Assembly: GCA_027186245.1 (NCBI GenBank) | Contig: CP114493.1 | Location: 689,501-753,500, forward strand | DNA length: 64,000 nucleotides | Source of the DNA: Coriaria nepalensis | Taxonomy: Eukaryota; Streptophyta; Magnoliopsida; Cucurbitales; Coriariaceae | Reading direction: 5' to 3' | Shown here: one piece after another, positions 12,405 to 23,700 of the stretch | Position numbering within the stretch: the stretch's first letter is position 1 | Layout: every line of letters starts with the position of its first letter | Program-made: the position numbers and the translations under genes | Notes under the pieces: model-generated | The model's database searches: none | Told to the model about the DNA's origin: nothing | The model's input: the letters and a program-made list of their open reading frames with translations, nothing else

Positions 12405-15400
12405 TCAGAGTGTGGAAGGAGATTGATACCAACCCCATGCATCATTCGATATATATGTTGTCACCTGCTTCACGTTCAGATAATTATCCAGCCCCCTGTT
12501 TTTCGACAAATAAATAACATGTTAGAAATTAAATAATAATAAAAAAAAGAAGAAGAGAGACAACTGGAATCATCCTGTCATAGAGAAAAAGAAAATATAC
12601 CATTCTCCTAATTCTCGACCAAAACCACTTCTCTTCCTGCCTCCCCATGGTGCTTGACAGAAAGTCGGCTGGGAGCAATTGATCCATACAACTCCGGTTA
12701 GGAAAGCCTGAAAAAACACACATACACACGCACGACTTTGTATTTAGAAGGTCTGTTTGGAAAGCCTGAAAAAAACACACGCAGCATGAGTATACTCAAA
12801 CTTCAAAAAAAAACCAAAAAACTCACCTTAGCTACACGCTCACACTGTTCCAGATCATTTGATAGGACAGCAGAGGCTAACCCATAACTGATGGAAAGAC
12901 CAAACAAAAATGTTATGAGCTATTTACCCAATCAAGCAAGTGATGGAAAGGTGATAATATTACTTACTGGGTGTCATTTGCTAATTCAATAGCTTCTTCT
13001 TCGGATTTGAAGGTTTTAACACATAAAACAGGTCCAAAGACTTCTTCTCTCCAAATTTGCATTTTGTTTGTAACATTTGTTATGATGGTTGGTTTAATGA
13101 AGAACCCGTTCTTTAGATGCTGTAACATATATAAGAAAAATCTTAACAAATTGAGACGGGGAACAGAGTAGATCACGAAGGAGAAGGGGATTTGTTATAT
13201 ACCTCTGGACGGGCCCCGCCAGATAAAATATGAGCACCTTCATTCTTAGCAGTTGCGATAAACTTCAATACTTTCTCATACTGAAAAAAAAGACCCAAGA
13301 TGTTCTCTAGTTATATTGCTCCCATGTGAAACAAATAGCAGATACTAGGCAAGATGAAATTATGAGTTAGATCACTCGGAAAGCAGCCAAGAAGTTTCTA
13401 ACTGCAGTTTCAGGACTACTGTATTCTGGTTTGATTTTGACTTAAAACTGGATTTTGCATTTGGATAAGCATTTGAAACAACCTGGGGTCTTATTGGCTC
13501 AAACTGGATTTTATACTCTAACAGGAGTTTCTAACTTTCTTTCTAATGCTTGAAGAAAACGACTCGTAATACTAGAAATTAGAAGAAAGACCAATCTTAC
13601 CTGTCCTTCACTAACCACAGGCCCAAGCCTACAACCTTCTTCCAAAGGATCCGAAATCTTAATGTTCTCACACAATTTCACAAGCTTGTCCAAAAATTTG
13701 GAGGCAATGCTTTCCTGTGACAGGAGAAAAGATTCATAACTTTAACTGAATACACTCATAGAACAAATGCAGACTCACATAAATTTTTTTTCACTAAGAG
13801 AAAGTCTCCTTCAATGCTTCAGTCATTTACATACATGCACAATGAGACGCGATGTCGCACTGCAAATTTGGCCATTCGTCCAAAAGCAACCAAACGCCGT
13901 CCATTCAGCAGCTACAAGTCACAGCAAAAAAGAATTGAATATTAAAATTTTGGATTAAAACTGGATTAAACATATACCACAATTTGGATCAAAATTTACA
14001 CGAGAATACCAGACTTCAAGAATTGAGATTTAAAAGCACTAACCCTTGTCAAGGTCAACATCCTCAAAAATAACAATTGGACTTTTTCCACCCAGCTCCA
14101 TTGACACAGGCTGCAAATAAAATAAAATGCAAAGATAATAGGAAAAAAAAATCAAAAGATAAAAAAGACAGTAATTTTTAAATGGTTGATCTTCCTTACC
14201 TTGACCAATTGAGATGCAGCTTGCATGACCTTGCTCCCAGTAGCAGAGCTGCCAGTAAATGCAATCTGTTCAAACCTCTCGTCTTAGTAGTCTAAGAAAG
14301 AGAAGAGGCTGGAGGGGGAGTCATGCTAAAAAACTGAACCTTGTCAACATGTGGATGAGAAGCCAAAGGAGCACCAGCTTCAGGACCCAATCCAGTCAAG
14401 ATATTGAGCACGCCTCTGGGAAGACCTACTTCTCTACATATATCAGCCAGCTCCAAACAGGTTCTGTAATAAATATCAGGAATGTAGTGAGCACGATACA
14501 TGAAAAATTTGATCTCAAATGAAAAGTGAGCATGTATAATTAATAACAACATACATAGATGCCAATTCAGATGGCTTCAATATGGCCGTACACCCTGCAG
14601 CCAATGCAGGGGCCACTTTCCATGTAGCCATCAATAGAGGATAGTTCCTTCAACACGAAGAAAAAACAAAAAAGGCACTTCATTATTTAACATGCAATAT
14701 CCTTAGTAAGAAAGACAAGCATACATGACACTTCAATATAAGTTCAAATAAAAAAGCGACTTGTACCATGGAGTAATCAACCCAACAACCCCGATAGGTT
14801 CCTTAAGAACGTAACTCGTGAATGTATCCATAGGGAGGGCAACAGGAGCCTTTTGCTTTGCATCCAAACCTTCAGCGAGGTCTGCATAGTACTCAAAGCA
14901 CCCAGAAACATCATCCTGGAAAACAAAAACATTTCAAGGAAAATACAACAATAGTAATTATAGCATGTGTTAGAGGGCAGAACATGCATACTATATCCCA
15001 TGCAGATTCATCTAGAGGTTTTCCACAATCCATGGCTTCAAGTTTTGCTAGCTCAGTCTTCCTCTCAGCCACCTGTAAGTAAACATAGAAATAAAGAGAT
15101 CAGGTAATATAACAAAGCTCTTCAACACAAGTTCAGAAAGAGCCTGAAATGCTAGCATGTCATATTAAGGACAAATACAGCGTCTGGACAAACTGGGGTT
15201 TTGGAGACACCAAACTCGAAGTTTAAACTAGTTTCCATATATAATATAAACTCAACAAGAAAATAAGCTCTAAAAGGTCACCTTAGCTGCAATAGCCCGC
15301 AGATATTTGGCCCGTACAGATCCAGGAGCAGAGGCCCAATCTTTCCCCTTATCCCGAGCTAGGGCTTTCCTTGCAGCATCAACTGCAAGCTCCACATCTT

Positions 15401-16021
15401 CTGGAGTAGCAGCAGGAATATCCCCTATAGCACATTTCACAAACCCATATGTCAGTTGTCCTTTCCTTTTAGGATTTAACATGTATCAGACTAATAGAAT
15501 ACTTGAATCAGAAAACAAAACCTAGATTTTGAAATTTACATATTATTTCGAAAGGGGAAAACAAATTCACCTCACTTTCCCCAATCCAATTGGAGTAAGC
15601 ACTAAACCTTGTATCTATAGTTTGCATGTCTAGAAAGTAGAAAGTTTAATCCGATTTCCTAATTTTGAATTGAGATCACAAACTAAAGGTTGTATCTCCT
15701 TTTCTGTATGCACGTCACGAAAGTGGAAAGAAACTACCAAAAAATAAATTGAACGGTAGACTAAACCGATTAAGAGCACAGTCTTACTGAAACGTCACAG
15801 CAAGTATTGGACATCAAAGATCAGAAGCATAAGCACTAATTCCAGGGAAATGAAAGATCAAAGCCACTGAATGGACAATCTGATAGAAAGAGAGAGAGAG
15901 AGAGAGAGAGACCGATGATTTGCTGAGTAGAAGGATTGATGATGGGTATGCGCTTCTTAAGAACCGGTTCTCTCCATTCGCCATCGATGAATAACTGTCT
16001 GCTAGGTACCGAAATCGCCAT
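12405..16021 (-). CDS. ALDH10A9: Aminoaldehyde/betaine aldehyde dehydrogenase, ALDH10 family
   Basis: ALDH10 enzymes oxidise aminoaldehydes (3-aminopropanal, 4-aminobutanal) and, in some members, betaine aldehyde, using NAD+. Fifteen exons, read downward, give 503 residues, the usual length: 16021-15913, 15424-15282, 15072-14992, 14915-14767, 14647-14555, 14463-14340, 14265-14200, 14110-14044, 13911-13835, 13714-13601, 13280-13203, 13119-12968, 12887-12827, 12707-12601 and 12495-12405. Catalytic Glu260 sits in [10 protein letters not shown], and nucleophile Cys294 in [11 protein letters not shown]. The cofactor loop [12 protein letters not shown] is at about 234. The residue that tunes betaine-aldehyde use is Val444 ([10 protein letters not shown]). 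The C terminus is SPSTL, not the peroxisomal SKL of many relatives. Exon 14's acceptor is duplicated 58 bp upstream. Exon 1's donor abuts a GA microsatellite. The symbol reflects the probable Arabidopsis positional counterpart. Confidence 0.94.
15889..15912. repeat. (GA)n microsatellite at the ALDH10 intron 1 donor
   Basis: About 22 bases of GA repeat lie immediately inside intron 1, so on the coding strand the donor reads GTCTCTCTC. Length changes here would alter the 5' splice site surroundings. Confidence 0.85.
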
Positions 16022-16758
16022 TTTTTTTCTCAGCTCTCGTTCTCAATTGGAATAAGTTGTATAAAACTTAGATTATTTAACTATAATGTGAAATTCAAGC
16101 AGCAGCAGTGATCACTTCTTAATTCTTAATACTCCATAATTAAAGCTCTAACTTTTCTCTTTTGAATAAAGTTTCTCTAATTCTAAAAATGATGCGTATA
16201 TTATCCTTTATATAATATATATAATTTAATATATTTTCTAAAAGATTATTGTATTTTTTTTTTCATTATAAGGATAATGCGACAATACAACATACATGTG
16301 AGAAAAATATGCATATACTATACAATATACGTATAATATATTTATATGGTAAGCGAAATCAATTTTGGCAACATCAATATGATATTAAAATAATGAATAG
16401 CGTATTTGGAAACTATCAAACTTATCTAATTTGGTCTAAATCTAGAACCAATTGAGACAGATTACTTGAGAATTAAAATATTGTTCCCAAATCAGTATGC
16501 TTTCTCGCTTACCAAACAGAAAATTAATAAACGAAGAGACTCATAGAAATGAGCATTATATGATCTCGTCAATAAAATTCCACAAAATTTCACATCATCA
16601 TAAGGGATTATTTATACTTCCAGAAAGAAAAATATAACAAGGAATCAAGCTCTGTAGTGTATGTACATGACAGAAAAAAGAAGAATCGACTCAAACAAAA
16701 AGAAATGGAGAAATGAAAAATATCAAGAACAAGAGATTAATGAGAGGGAGCGAGAGAT
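16022..16758. other. ALDH10 promoter and 3' flank of a small gene
   Basis: AT-rich spacer. The left part is the upstream region of the ALDH10 gene; the right part, from about 16550, is the probable 3' UTR of the 78-aa gene. No further gene was seen. Confidence 0.5.
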
Positions 16759-16995
16759 CTAGTGCTTGTGAGCAGTCTTGTTGTACTTGTCCTTGATCCA
16801 GTGAAAACCGGAAGAGGTACCGGCCTTGACCTTTTTGAATCCAGTAGATGCGACGGATTTAGTCTTATCAATGGCGGATCCGACGCCGTTGCTGCTTTTC
16901 TTATTCGCGACGGAGGAGGCGAGAGCATCGTGGTCGGTATCCCACTGATCAGCCCATGACGTCTCGTACGAGCGGTACGGAGTGCTTCCGGCCAT
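16759..16995 (-). CDS. Small basic plant protein of unknown function (78 aa)
   Basis: This is a single-exon frame of 78 codons plus stop. The product starts MAGSTPYRSYETSWADQWD, has an acidic middle, then a Lys/Ser-rich part with two similar GF-basic segments (STGFKKVKAGT and SSGFHWIKDKYNKTAHKH). There is no signal peptide or membrane segment. It looks like a conserved plant-specific small protein (the WADQWD motif and the GFxxxK repeat seem family-like), but I cannot name a function. The local GC content is clearly higher than in the flanks, and a purine-poor leader precedes the ATG. These support a real gene rather than a chance frame. Confidence 0.75.
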   Translation of the reverse strand: MAGSTPYRSYETSWADQWDTDHDALASSVANKKSSNGVGSAIDKTKSVASTGFKKVKAGTSSGFHWIKDKYNKTAHKH

Positions 16996-18039
16996 TTGAT
17001 TTGATCTGATTCGATCTTTACGTAGATTCTGAACTTTTTGTAAATCGGAGAATCGATGGATTAAGTTTTGGCGAGGGAGAAGAGAGGGGGAAAAAAATCT
17101 TGGAGGGAAAAGTGTAGTTTGTTAGTTCTGAGGAAAATATAGAGATTTTATTCTGTCACAATTTATTTATACATACTTTGTTTAGTGGACGATAATACCC
17201 CCCCTAATGTGATTTCATACCTATGAATTTGGGATTGTTCTAGAACAATCCATTTGCTTACGTATCTGATGAGTCGTTTGATTTTGACTGTCAAATGTGG
17301 ATTTTATTTATGACCAAAAACTTAAATAAAGAAAAACAGAATTTGAACGCAGGCTGTTACGTTTCACTACGCATGCGTATGGCGTGACAAAAATGTGATG
17401 TCGGCCAGGTGTAAAAATTTCAACCTTGAATCTTATCTTAATTTTATATATCTTAATTTATTTATATTTATAATTTATATTTATATAATATATTATTTAA
17501 TAAAATATATTTATATAAATTAATTAAAAAATAAAAAAAATATTACATAAATATGATTTGAAATCCTCAAATTTAGCTGCTGATCGATCTAGATCCAATT
17601 AATTTTTTGAGACATCAAATTGATATTAGTTTTGTCGTTTTTGAATTATGAGTTATTTGTGTCATTTTTTTTAATCCGTATTTATAAATTTAGTGATTAT
17701 TAATTTGAATTTTTAAATAATTCGATTTAACTTAAATAAATGTTGGTATAAAATTTACTTAATTCTTATATAAATTAGATCCATTAAAATTTTAGTCAAG
17801 GTTTGAAATAAAAAATTTATAAAAATTAATTTTTTTTTTTTTACATAGCAAAATAAGTCGAACGATTTTATTAATAAATTCGTTTGATTGTGATTATGTA
17901 GAATATGAACTTTCTGTCCTTTAATTATATATAGAATAAGCACGAGTGATCATACTTTCCTGGTAAAAGCTTAGATGAAAGTCTAATTATCTGGAGAAAG
18001 AGTAAGCAGAGATGAGATTCAATGATGGCAAGTTTTACA
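16996..18039. other. Intergenic, very AT-rich
   Basis: The first 150 bases are probably the leader and promoter of the 78-aa gene. The rest (about 17430-17940) is strongly AT-rich, with runs such as ttatatttatataatata and no coding signal. Confidence 0.5.
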
Positions 18040-18440
18040 TCTGAAGCAAAGATTGCACGCACTACTAGTCAATTCTTTAGAAATTCAATTCAATATCCAA
18101 GAACATAGCATTACGTTACATCTTTCCCACTACATCATAAAAGGAGAATCTGCTTCTGGCTTAGGAAACTGTCGAGTAACAAAACCTAATTTGTTTTTGG
18201 AGAGAAACACAAAACGCATTGAACGATTCCAAACTCCATAATTTTCATTACCAATAAGAACATACGAAACAAGTACTAACCCTGGAGTGTCCGCCGGATG
18301 AATGTATAATGGTGAAGTAGAATCAATTTGAGGTAATAGACGAAGATATAGATCAACTGAAGGAGATTCTCTAACATTCATAGTGGACAAAATCACCTCT
18401 GCAGCTGTATTCTTAGTAAAGGCCAAAGACGAAATCAGTT
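18040..18440 (-). pseudogene. Copia gag N-terminal fragment
   Basis: On the minus strand, 18426-18130 encodes a copia gag N terminus with the typical SPLYIHPADTPGLVLVS and the tract NYGVWNRSMRF followed by KNKLGF. The frame hits a TAG at about 18130, after which further homologous codons (WERCN) continue at lower coordinates before the similarity fades. No protease, integrase or reverse transcriptase follows, so the element is truncated. Confidence 0.85.
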
Positions 18441-18606
18441 AACAAAATTGAAGACAAATCTATAAGATTGAAACAAATACGAACAGGTCTATGAAGAAAC
18501 GAAGGAAATTGATCAAGAATTGATCATAAATCGTGAAAGAAAACGAACAAACGGAGTTCGTTTGGTAAGCGGGAAAACGAAAGAAAATCAATTTTCTCTC
18601 TCTTGT

Positions 18607-18616
18607 TCTGATACCA
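18607..18616 (-). other. Retrotransposon primer binding site (initiator Met tRNA type)
   Basis: On the minus strand the bases directly after the LTR read TGGTATCAGA, the usual plant copia primer binding site complementary to the 3' end of initiator methionine tRNA. Its position between an LTR ending in ACA and the gag fragment supports the element's orientation. Confidence 0.8.
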
Positions 18617-18799
18617 TGTTAACAAGATGCAAGGAGAGAGAGAGAGAAACATCTTTCATTAATTAAAATAGTGAACCAATTACAAGTAGATATATAATTA
18701 GTATTGATAAGTTACAAGAAAGCCCCTGAACTATACTAATACTCTTTAAGATCATAGACAACCGGAGTATGTTCTATACCTTCCATTGACATTCCGACA
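18617..18799 (-). mobile_element. Copia 5' LTR of a truncated element
   Basis: About 183 bp, read on the minus strand, begins TGTCGGAATG and ends TTGTTAACA, the TG...CA layout of LTRs, and abuts the primer binding site. It carries a GA/TC tract near its end (about 18634-18648). The outer edge is inferred from the TGT/ACA ends. No matching second LTR was recognised at the other side, so the element is a remnant. Confidence 0.7.
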
Positions 18800-20506
18800 C
18801 CAACCTTGGGCAAGTAGTTGTAAAAAGAGTAAGATACTAAAAATAATAAGTATCAGTACGATATAAATGATAACAATTCAATGAACAAACTTACCATTGT
18901 TGAGTTTTGACTTGTTCGAGCATCGATTGGTCTCAGATGTTACTGTATCTAAAACACCATGCATCTCAGATTTACATATCCCCAGAATGGTCTATGGCCT
19001 TAGCCCAGGACAGGAAGCTTGGTCCATCTTGTTCTCTATGGGCCATATTTTGGGCCTCATGTTGGACCCATAAGGCCTTTTCTTTAGGCCTTAATATGAA
19101 ATGTAGCATTGAATAATTTTTGGTTAAAATTACCATTGTTAGTGCTATTGATGATCGAATTAATAAGTTTATTTATTTTATTTTATTTTATTTTATTTTA
19201 TTTATTTATTATTTATGATGTAATTAATCCCACGTCTGTTGCAAATGATATAGAATTGCTAGGTCATTTTCGACCTCCATATATGTGAAGGGTACGACAA
19301 CACTAATATTTGACCACCTTTTGATATTATGGCTTCTTTTTTTTTTTTTTTTTTTTTTAATTATTATTATTATTTTGATAACTTATCAAAATTCAAAAGT
19401 CAAAAGTAAGGATTACTTTGATTTAGTCAATTAAATAATAATTACTATATTAATATTAACTTAATCTATCCTATGCCATAAATATTAAAATAATTCAACC
19501 CTTATTATATTTATTACTAAAATAAATCACTTGGCTAGTTGAATTTTTTGTCTTCTTTTTTATTTTTTTGGAGATTCAAGCAATTGAAATTTCACTAACT
19601 ACACAAAATGCTAGGTAAATTAATAATATTAAAAAAAAAAATTTAAATTCCGAATAAAATTTAAAATTATATAGTCATAATAAAGAATTAAAAATTATTA
19701 TCATGATCGGATAATAACAAAAACTACCGCCTGACTTATTCTATAAGAATCCCGATGATAATGAAATAAGAGATAATATCTTATAATTATTTAATTAAGC
19801 TTTATAATGACAAAATAGAATATTTCAGCTACTAAATACATTATTAAGCTAATCATCAATTAGGAGCTTAATTAGCCGGCTGTGATTAAATAAATTACTT
19901 CACATATCTTAAGCTACGTGTAAACTCTATGTAAGCAATGACATTAGTAGTAAGAGCAACAGGCTGTGTTAATCTAAATAATAATTAATAATAAAAATAG
20001 AAAAATGTGGACCTACATAATTTAATAAACATTTTAAATAACTGGGAAGTAACCATTTTCATATCTATTATATTAATATAATATTTAATTAAAATAAATT
20101 AATAAAAATAATAATAAAGAAGAAGAGGAGGGAACTGAAAAAAAAATAAAATATTAGTGGATTAAAGTGGAATTAGTGAAAAGTACGACATCATTCTGAC
20201 CATGTACGGAACATTAGAAATTAAAGCTACATTCCAATCACCACGTTGTAGCGGGCTGCGGCCTTACTGCGCTCCTCCTGGCCTACTTGCAGTGGCACCA
20301 TCTGACCAAGTGACCATAACCTCACCAGGCACTACCGAGTCAACCCTCCCCCTCTCGGACCTAGTCCTTATTATGGTTCGGACCCCTCACTCTCTCTCTC
20401 TCTCTCGCTCTCTCTCTCATATAAAACCACCTCCTCTGAAAAAAAAAATCCATAAATCAAAACTTGAGAGCTTTACTTGGTTCAATTTTCTCAAGAAGCC
20501 ATCATT
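18800..20506. other. Intergenic, mostly AT-rich; PUB promoter at the right end
   Basis: Contains a pentanucleotide-like TTTTA tract (19170-19210), a T-run near 19338-19358 and long AT-rich stretches. At 18990-19100 several TGGGCC/AGGCC motifs occur, as in plant promoters, but with no gene attached. From about 20230 the composition rises in GC. This part and the CT tract at 20390-20418 form the promoter and leader of the U-box gene. Confidence 0.5.
20420..20426 (+). promoter_or_regulatory. TATA box of the U-box gene
   Basis: TATAAAA lies about 81 bases before the ATG at 20507 and immediately after a (CT)n tract. The spacing leaves room for a leader of about 50 bases. This is a sequence-based inference. 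Confidence 0.55.
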
Positions 20507-22243
20507 ATGGGTAGCATAGGGAATCGGAGGTGCGGTAATCATCATACTAATCATAATACGAATTTCTCTAGCTACCATGAGCGCAAAGCTTCTTCCGACT
20601 TATATGATAATCATCATGATTATGATGACGATGATAGCTACTATCATCACCAACATCATCGGCGAGAGAATCCTCCAAAGGAGTACATCTGCTCGATCTC
20701 CGGCTCGTTAATGGCGGATCCTGTAATCGTTCCTCCCGGCCAAACGTTTGAGCGAGTTTCCGTCGAGATGTGCAGAGACCTAGGCTTCTTCCCTACGCTC
20801 GAGGACGGTTACAAGCTCGATTTCTCCAACGTGATTTCGAATATGGCTTTGAGACGTGCCATACTTAACTGGTGCGATCGTACTGGTACTCCACACCCTC
20901 GCACGCCGAATTACTCCACCGTCGAGGGCATTGTCCGTGATTTAATGGCGGAGGATATATTGAAGCAGCAGAAGCAGAGCGCCGCCGCAGGAAGTTCAGA
21001 AAGCGAGCTCTTGAGAGGCGTTGCTGATAAACCGCCGGTAACACTCAACCATGCCGAGACCGAAATCCATCCACGAGTCAATCCGTTCGACTCGATCTCC
21101 TCCGATAACAACGGCGAACTGCCAGCGATCGGCCGGAAGAGTACAGAAACGCCTCTACCTTTCACCACTCGACCTTCCTGCTACTCTTCTTCTTCGTCTT
21201 CGACTGAATTTCCCTCAATTGAAACCCTAAGAAAGTCGGTGGATTCATTTTCGATCGGATCAGAAGAACAGAGGCAACTGATCTCGAAGCTGAACAGTCT
21301 TGAAGTTTACGATCAGGAAGAAGCTGTAATTTCTCTGAGAAGAATCACTAGATCCAGCAAGGAAGCTAGGGTTTCACTCTGCACACCTCCGATCCTCTCT
21401 GCCCTCCGATCACTGATCTCATCGAGATACTCAAAAGTCCAAGTGAACGCCGTAGCTTCCCTGGTCAACCTCTCGCTGGAGAAGCGGAACAAGGTGCAGA
21501 TCGTACGGTCAGAATTAGTCACCCCCTTGATCGACATTTTAAGGGCCGGATTCAGTGAAGCGCAGGAACACGCTGCAGGGGCGCTCTTCAGCTTAGCGTT
21601 AGAGGACGAAAACAAAATCGCGATCGGAGCCTTAAACGCTCTACCGCCTCTCTTGCACGCTGTCCGATCCGAAAACGAGCGGACTCAGCATGACTCGGGA
21701 CTCTGTTTGTACCAGCTGAGTCTGACTCAGATCAACCGAGTCAAACTCGTTAAACTCGGCGCCGTTCCGATTCTCATATCAATGGCTAAAGTGAAGAAGT
21801 CGGCGAGCTGGGCTTTACTAATTCTATGCAATCTCGCGGTCTGCACGGAGGGGAGGTCGGCGTTGCTGGACGGACATGGGGTGGGGTTTTTGGTCGAGAT
21901 GTTGAGGGAGAACGAGTCGGGATCCGAGTCGACTCAAGAGACATGTGTTTCTGCACTGCATTCACTGAGTCAGGGCGGCTTGAGGTTCAAAGGGTTGGCG
22001 AGGGAGGCGAGGGCGGTGGAAGTGTTGAAGGGTGTTGAAGAGAGAGGGAGTGAGAGAGCCAGAGAGAAGGCAAAGAAGATTTTGCTGATAATGAAAGGGA
22101 GAGAGTATGAGGAGGAGGAAGCTAATGGTGGTGAGTCAAACTCGGCGGCGGAAGGTGGTGGACTCAGTTGGACTCGGCCTCGATCCGGCGGTGGAGGAAG
22201 AAATTTCCACTCTCCGAACTCTCGTTACACCTCCAATTTTTAA
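20507..22243 (+). CDS. U-box E3 ubiquitin ligase with ARM repeats (PUB38-41 group)
   Basis: PUB-ARM proteins transfer ubiquitin from an E2 to substrates held by the ARM repeats. This intronless gene encodes 578 residues from the ATG at 20507; an upstream in-frame TTG is not a start. A His/Asp-rich disordered N terminus (about 11-52) precedes the U-box (about 57-130), visible as PPKEYICSISGSLMADPVIV and FSNVISNMALRRAI. A Ser-rich linker follows, then ARM repeats from about 225 to 500 (VNAVASLVNLSLEKRNK, HAAGALFSLALEDENK, SASWALLILCNLAV). The C-terminal tail is Gly/Ser/Arg-rich. Length and architecture fit the PUB38-41 clade. GC content is much higher than in the surroundings, as is usual for this intronless family. 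The exact clade member is not settled. Confidence 0.93.
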   Translation: MGSIGNRRCGNHHTNHNTNFSSYHERKASSDLYDNHHDYDDDDSYYHHQHHRRENPPKEYICSISGSLMADPVIVPPGQTFERVSVEMCRDLGFFPTLEDGYKLDFSNVISNMALRRAILNWCDRTGTPHPRTPNYSTVEGIVRDLMAEDILKQQKQSAAAGSSESELLRGVADKPPVTLNHAETEIHPRVNPFDSISSDNNGELPAIGRKSTETPLPFTTRPSCYSSSSSSTEFPSIETLRKSVDSFSIGSEEQRQLISKLNSLEVYDQEEAVISLRRITRSSKEARVSLCTPPILSALRSLISSRYSKVQVNAVASLVNLSLEKRNKVQIVRSELVTPLIDILRAGFSEAQEHAAGALFSLALEDENKIAIGALNALPPLLHAVRSENERTQHDSGLCLYQLSLTQINRVKLVKLGAVPILISMAKVKKSASWALLILCNLAVCTEGRSALLDGHGVGFLVEMLRENESGSESTQETCVSALHSLSQGGLRFKGLAREARAVEVLKGVEERGSERAREKAKKILLIMKGREYEEEEANGGESNSAAEGGGLSWTRPRSGGGGRNFHSPNSRYTSNF

Positions 22244-23700
22244 TTAATTTTTAACTCTTTTTGGGTTTTTTTTTTATTAAAAAAAAAAAAGAAAAAGAAA
22301 TGGATTGTTCTTTGCTAGTTGTTGATTGGTCAAACAGGTTGGGTTTGACCGGTACTGCGTTGAGAATGTTGGTGACGTGGTGGGGGTCGCTTTATGCTTA
22401 AACTGATGAAACTCTCTTTTGTCCTTTTTTTTTTTCCCTTCATTTGTGATACTCATGTGAATAGAAATTTTGTAGTGTGAATATTTGCAGATGTTATATA
22501 ATTTCCTTTCGCTTTTTTATTAATATTTATTTGAATAAAGGTTGGGATATTAAATTAAAATTAAATTTTGATAAATTGGGACGATAGGGTAGATTCCGGT
22601 ACGGCCGTCAACTCTTCATTCATTATAGGTAGAGCTGGTAATTTAAGTCGGGCCGACACCAACACAGGTATCCCGACACATCTTTAGCCCTGGCTTGGCC
22701 ATTGGCGCGACCATGGGAGCTAGGGCTGTATCCCGAGCATGGCATGTGATCGGGCTTGTGTAGTGTCTGGATTTATTGACCATGTTGGAACTGTTTTTTT
22801 GTTTTCTTTTTTTTCTAATATTTATTTTTTCTTCATTTTAACCATCTTATTATTTTTTATACTCGTCTTTTTTAACGAGATTATCTATAATTTGCAATCA
22901 CAATTAATTTATAAAAATTAGTTATTAACTAATTATCTTTTTTATTATACAATAAAATTATATTAATAAATAATTATTAAAGTATCTTATTTTTCTATGT
23001 TCAATCTCCCCATTATTTTCTTATTTTTTATATAAGTGGTGGACATTATTAAGACATGTTGAGTACTCTTCTCTTCTCTTTAATTAAAGTCAAACCGTGC
23101 TCAATTTTCAATCAATGAAATACTAAAACAAATAGAAAAAAAAACATGGTTTTACTTTTTATTGCAGTGTTTTTGGGTTTCTTCAAGATATTTCAAAAGT
23201 CAAAAGTCAGAAATCAGAAAGTGAGTAATCAGCGTTTAGAGTTCAGACTTGAGATTTGTCGTGTAGATAACTTTTCTTTTTTTTTTTTTTTTCTCTTCAG
23301 ACGAGCGTAAATTTGAAACCACAGTTTGGCTCTTCTCGAGTTTTTATTCAAAGGTCAAGCCACCACTTTCTGGTTAGTAATCGTCTAGAAGCATGAAGCA
23401 TGAAGCATGAAGCATGAAGCCAAGTTAACTGGTATTGTATCTTTCCTAGGTTGACTGGTCAAACATCGATCATCTGAAAATGAAAGAGCATACACTTAAT
23501 CTATACATACAATTACCATTATATATATATATATATATATGAAATCATGAACATATGAAACTTGAATTCCTTCTCAAAACACAAATTACAAACATAAAGC
23601 ACAAATAGTTACATTAAAAAAAAAGAAGAAGTAAGATTTCTCATAATAATCCCTTGATCAATAAAACTCCATATTATCTATCAAGCTTGGATTAGTTAAT
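22244..23700. repeat. Intergenic with simple repeats and a possible hAT-like remnant
   Basis: After the PUB 3' UTR the region is AT-rich. A GC-richer patch at 22630-22760 (tagagctggtaatttaag, then gggccgacacc) resembles the ends of non-autonomous hAT-type elements, but no terminal repeats could be confirmed. A heptanucleotide repeat (gcatgaa, about four copies) lies at 23390-23420 and (AT)10 at 23521-23540. The right end is the peroxidase 3' UTR. No gene was seen; a 60-codon open frame at 22739 is chance. Confidence 0.5.

Noticed and set aside
20202..20519. 105-codon frame overlapping the start of the U-box gene
   Set aside because: It covers the promoter CT tract and TATA box in another frame, so it is not coding.
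22739..22921. 60-codon frame after the U-box gene
   Set aside because: T-rich, hydrophobic by composition, no start context or homologous motif.
23388..23421. CRISPR-like array
   Set aside because: Seven-base units without spacers in a plant nuclear genome: a simple repeat. No CRISPR arrays were seen anywhere.
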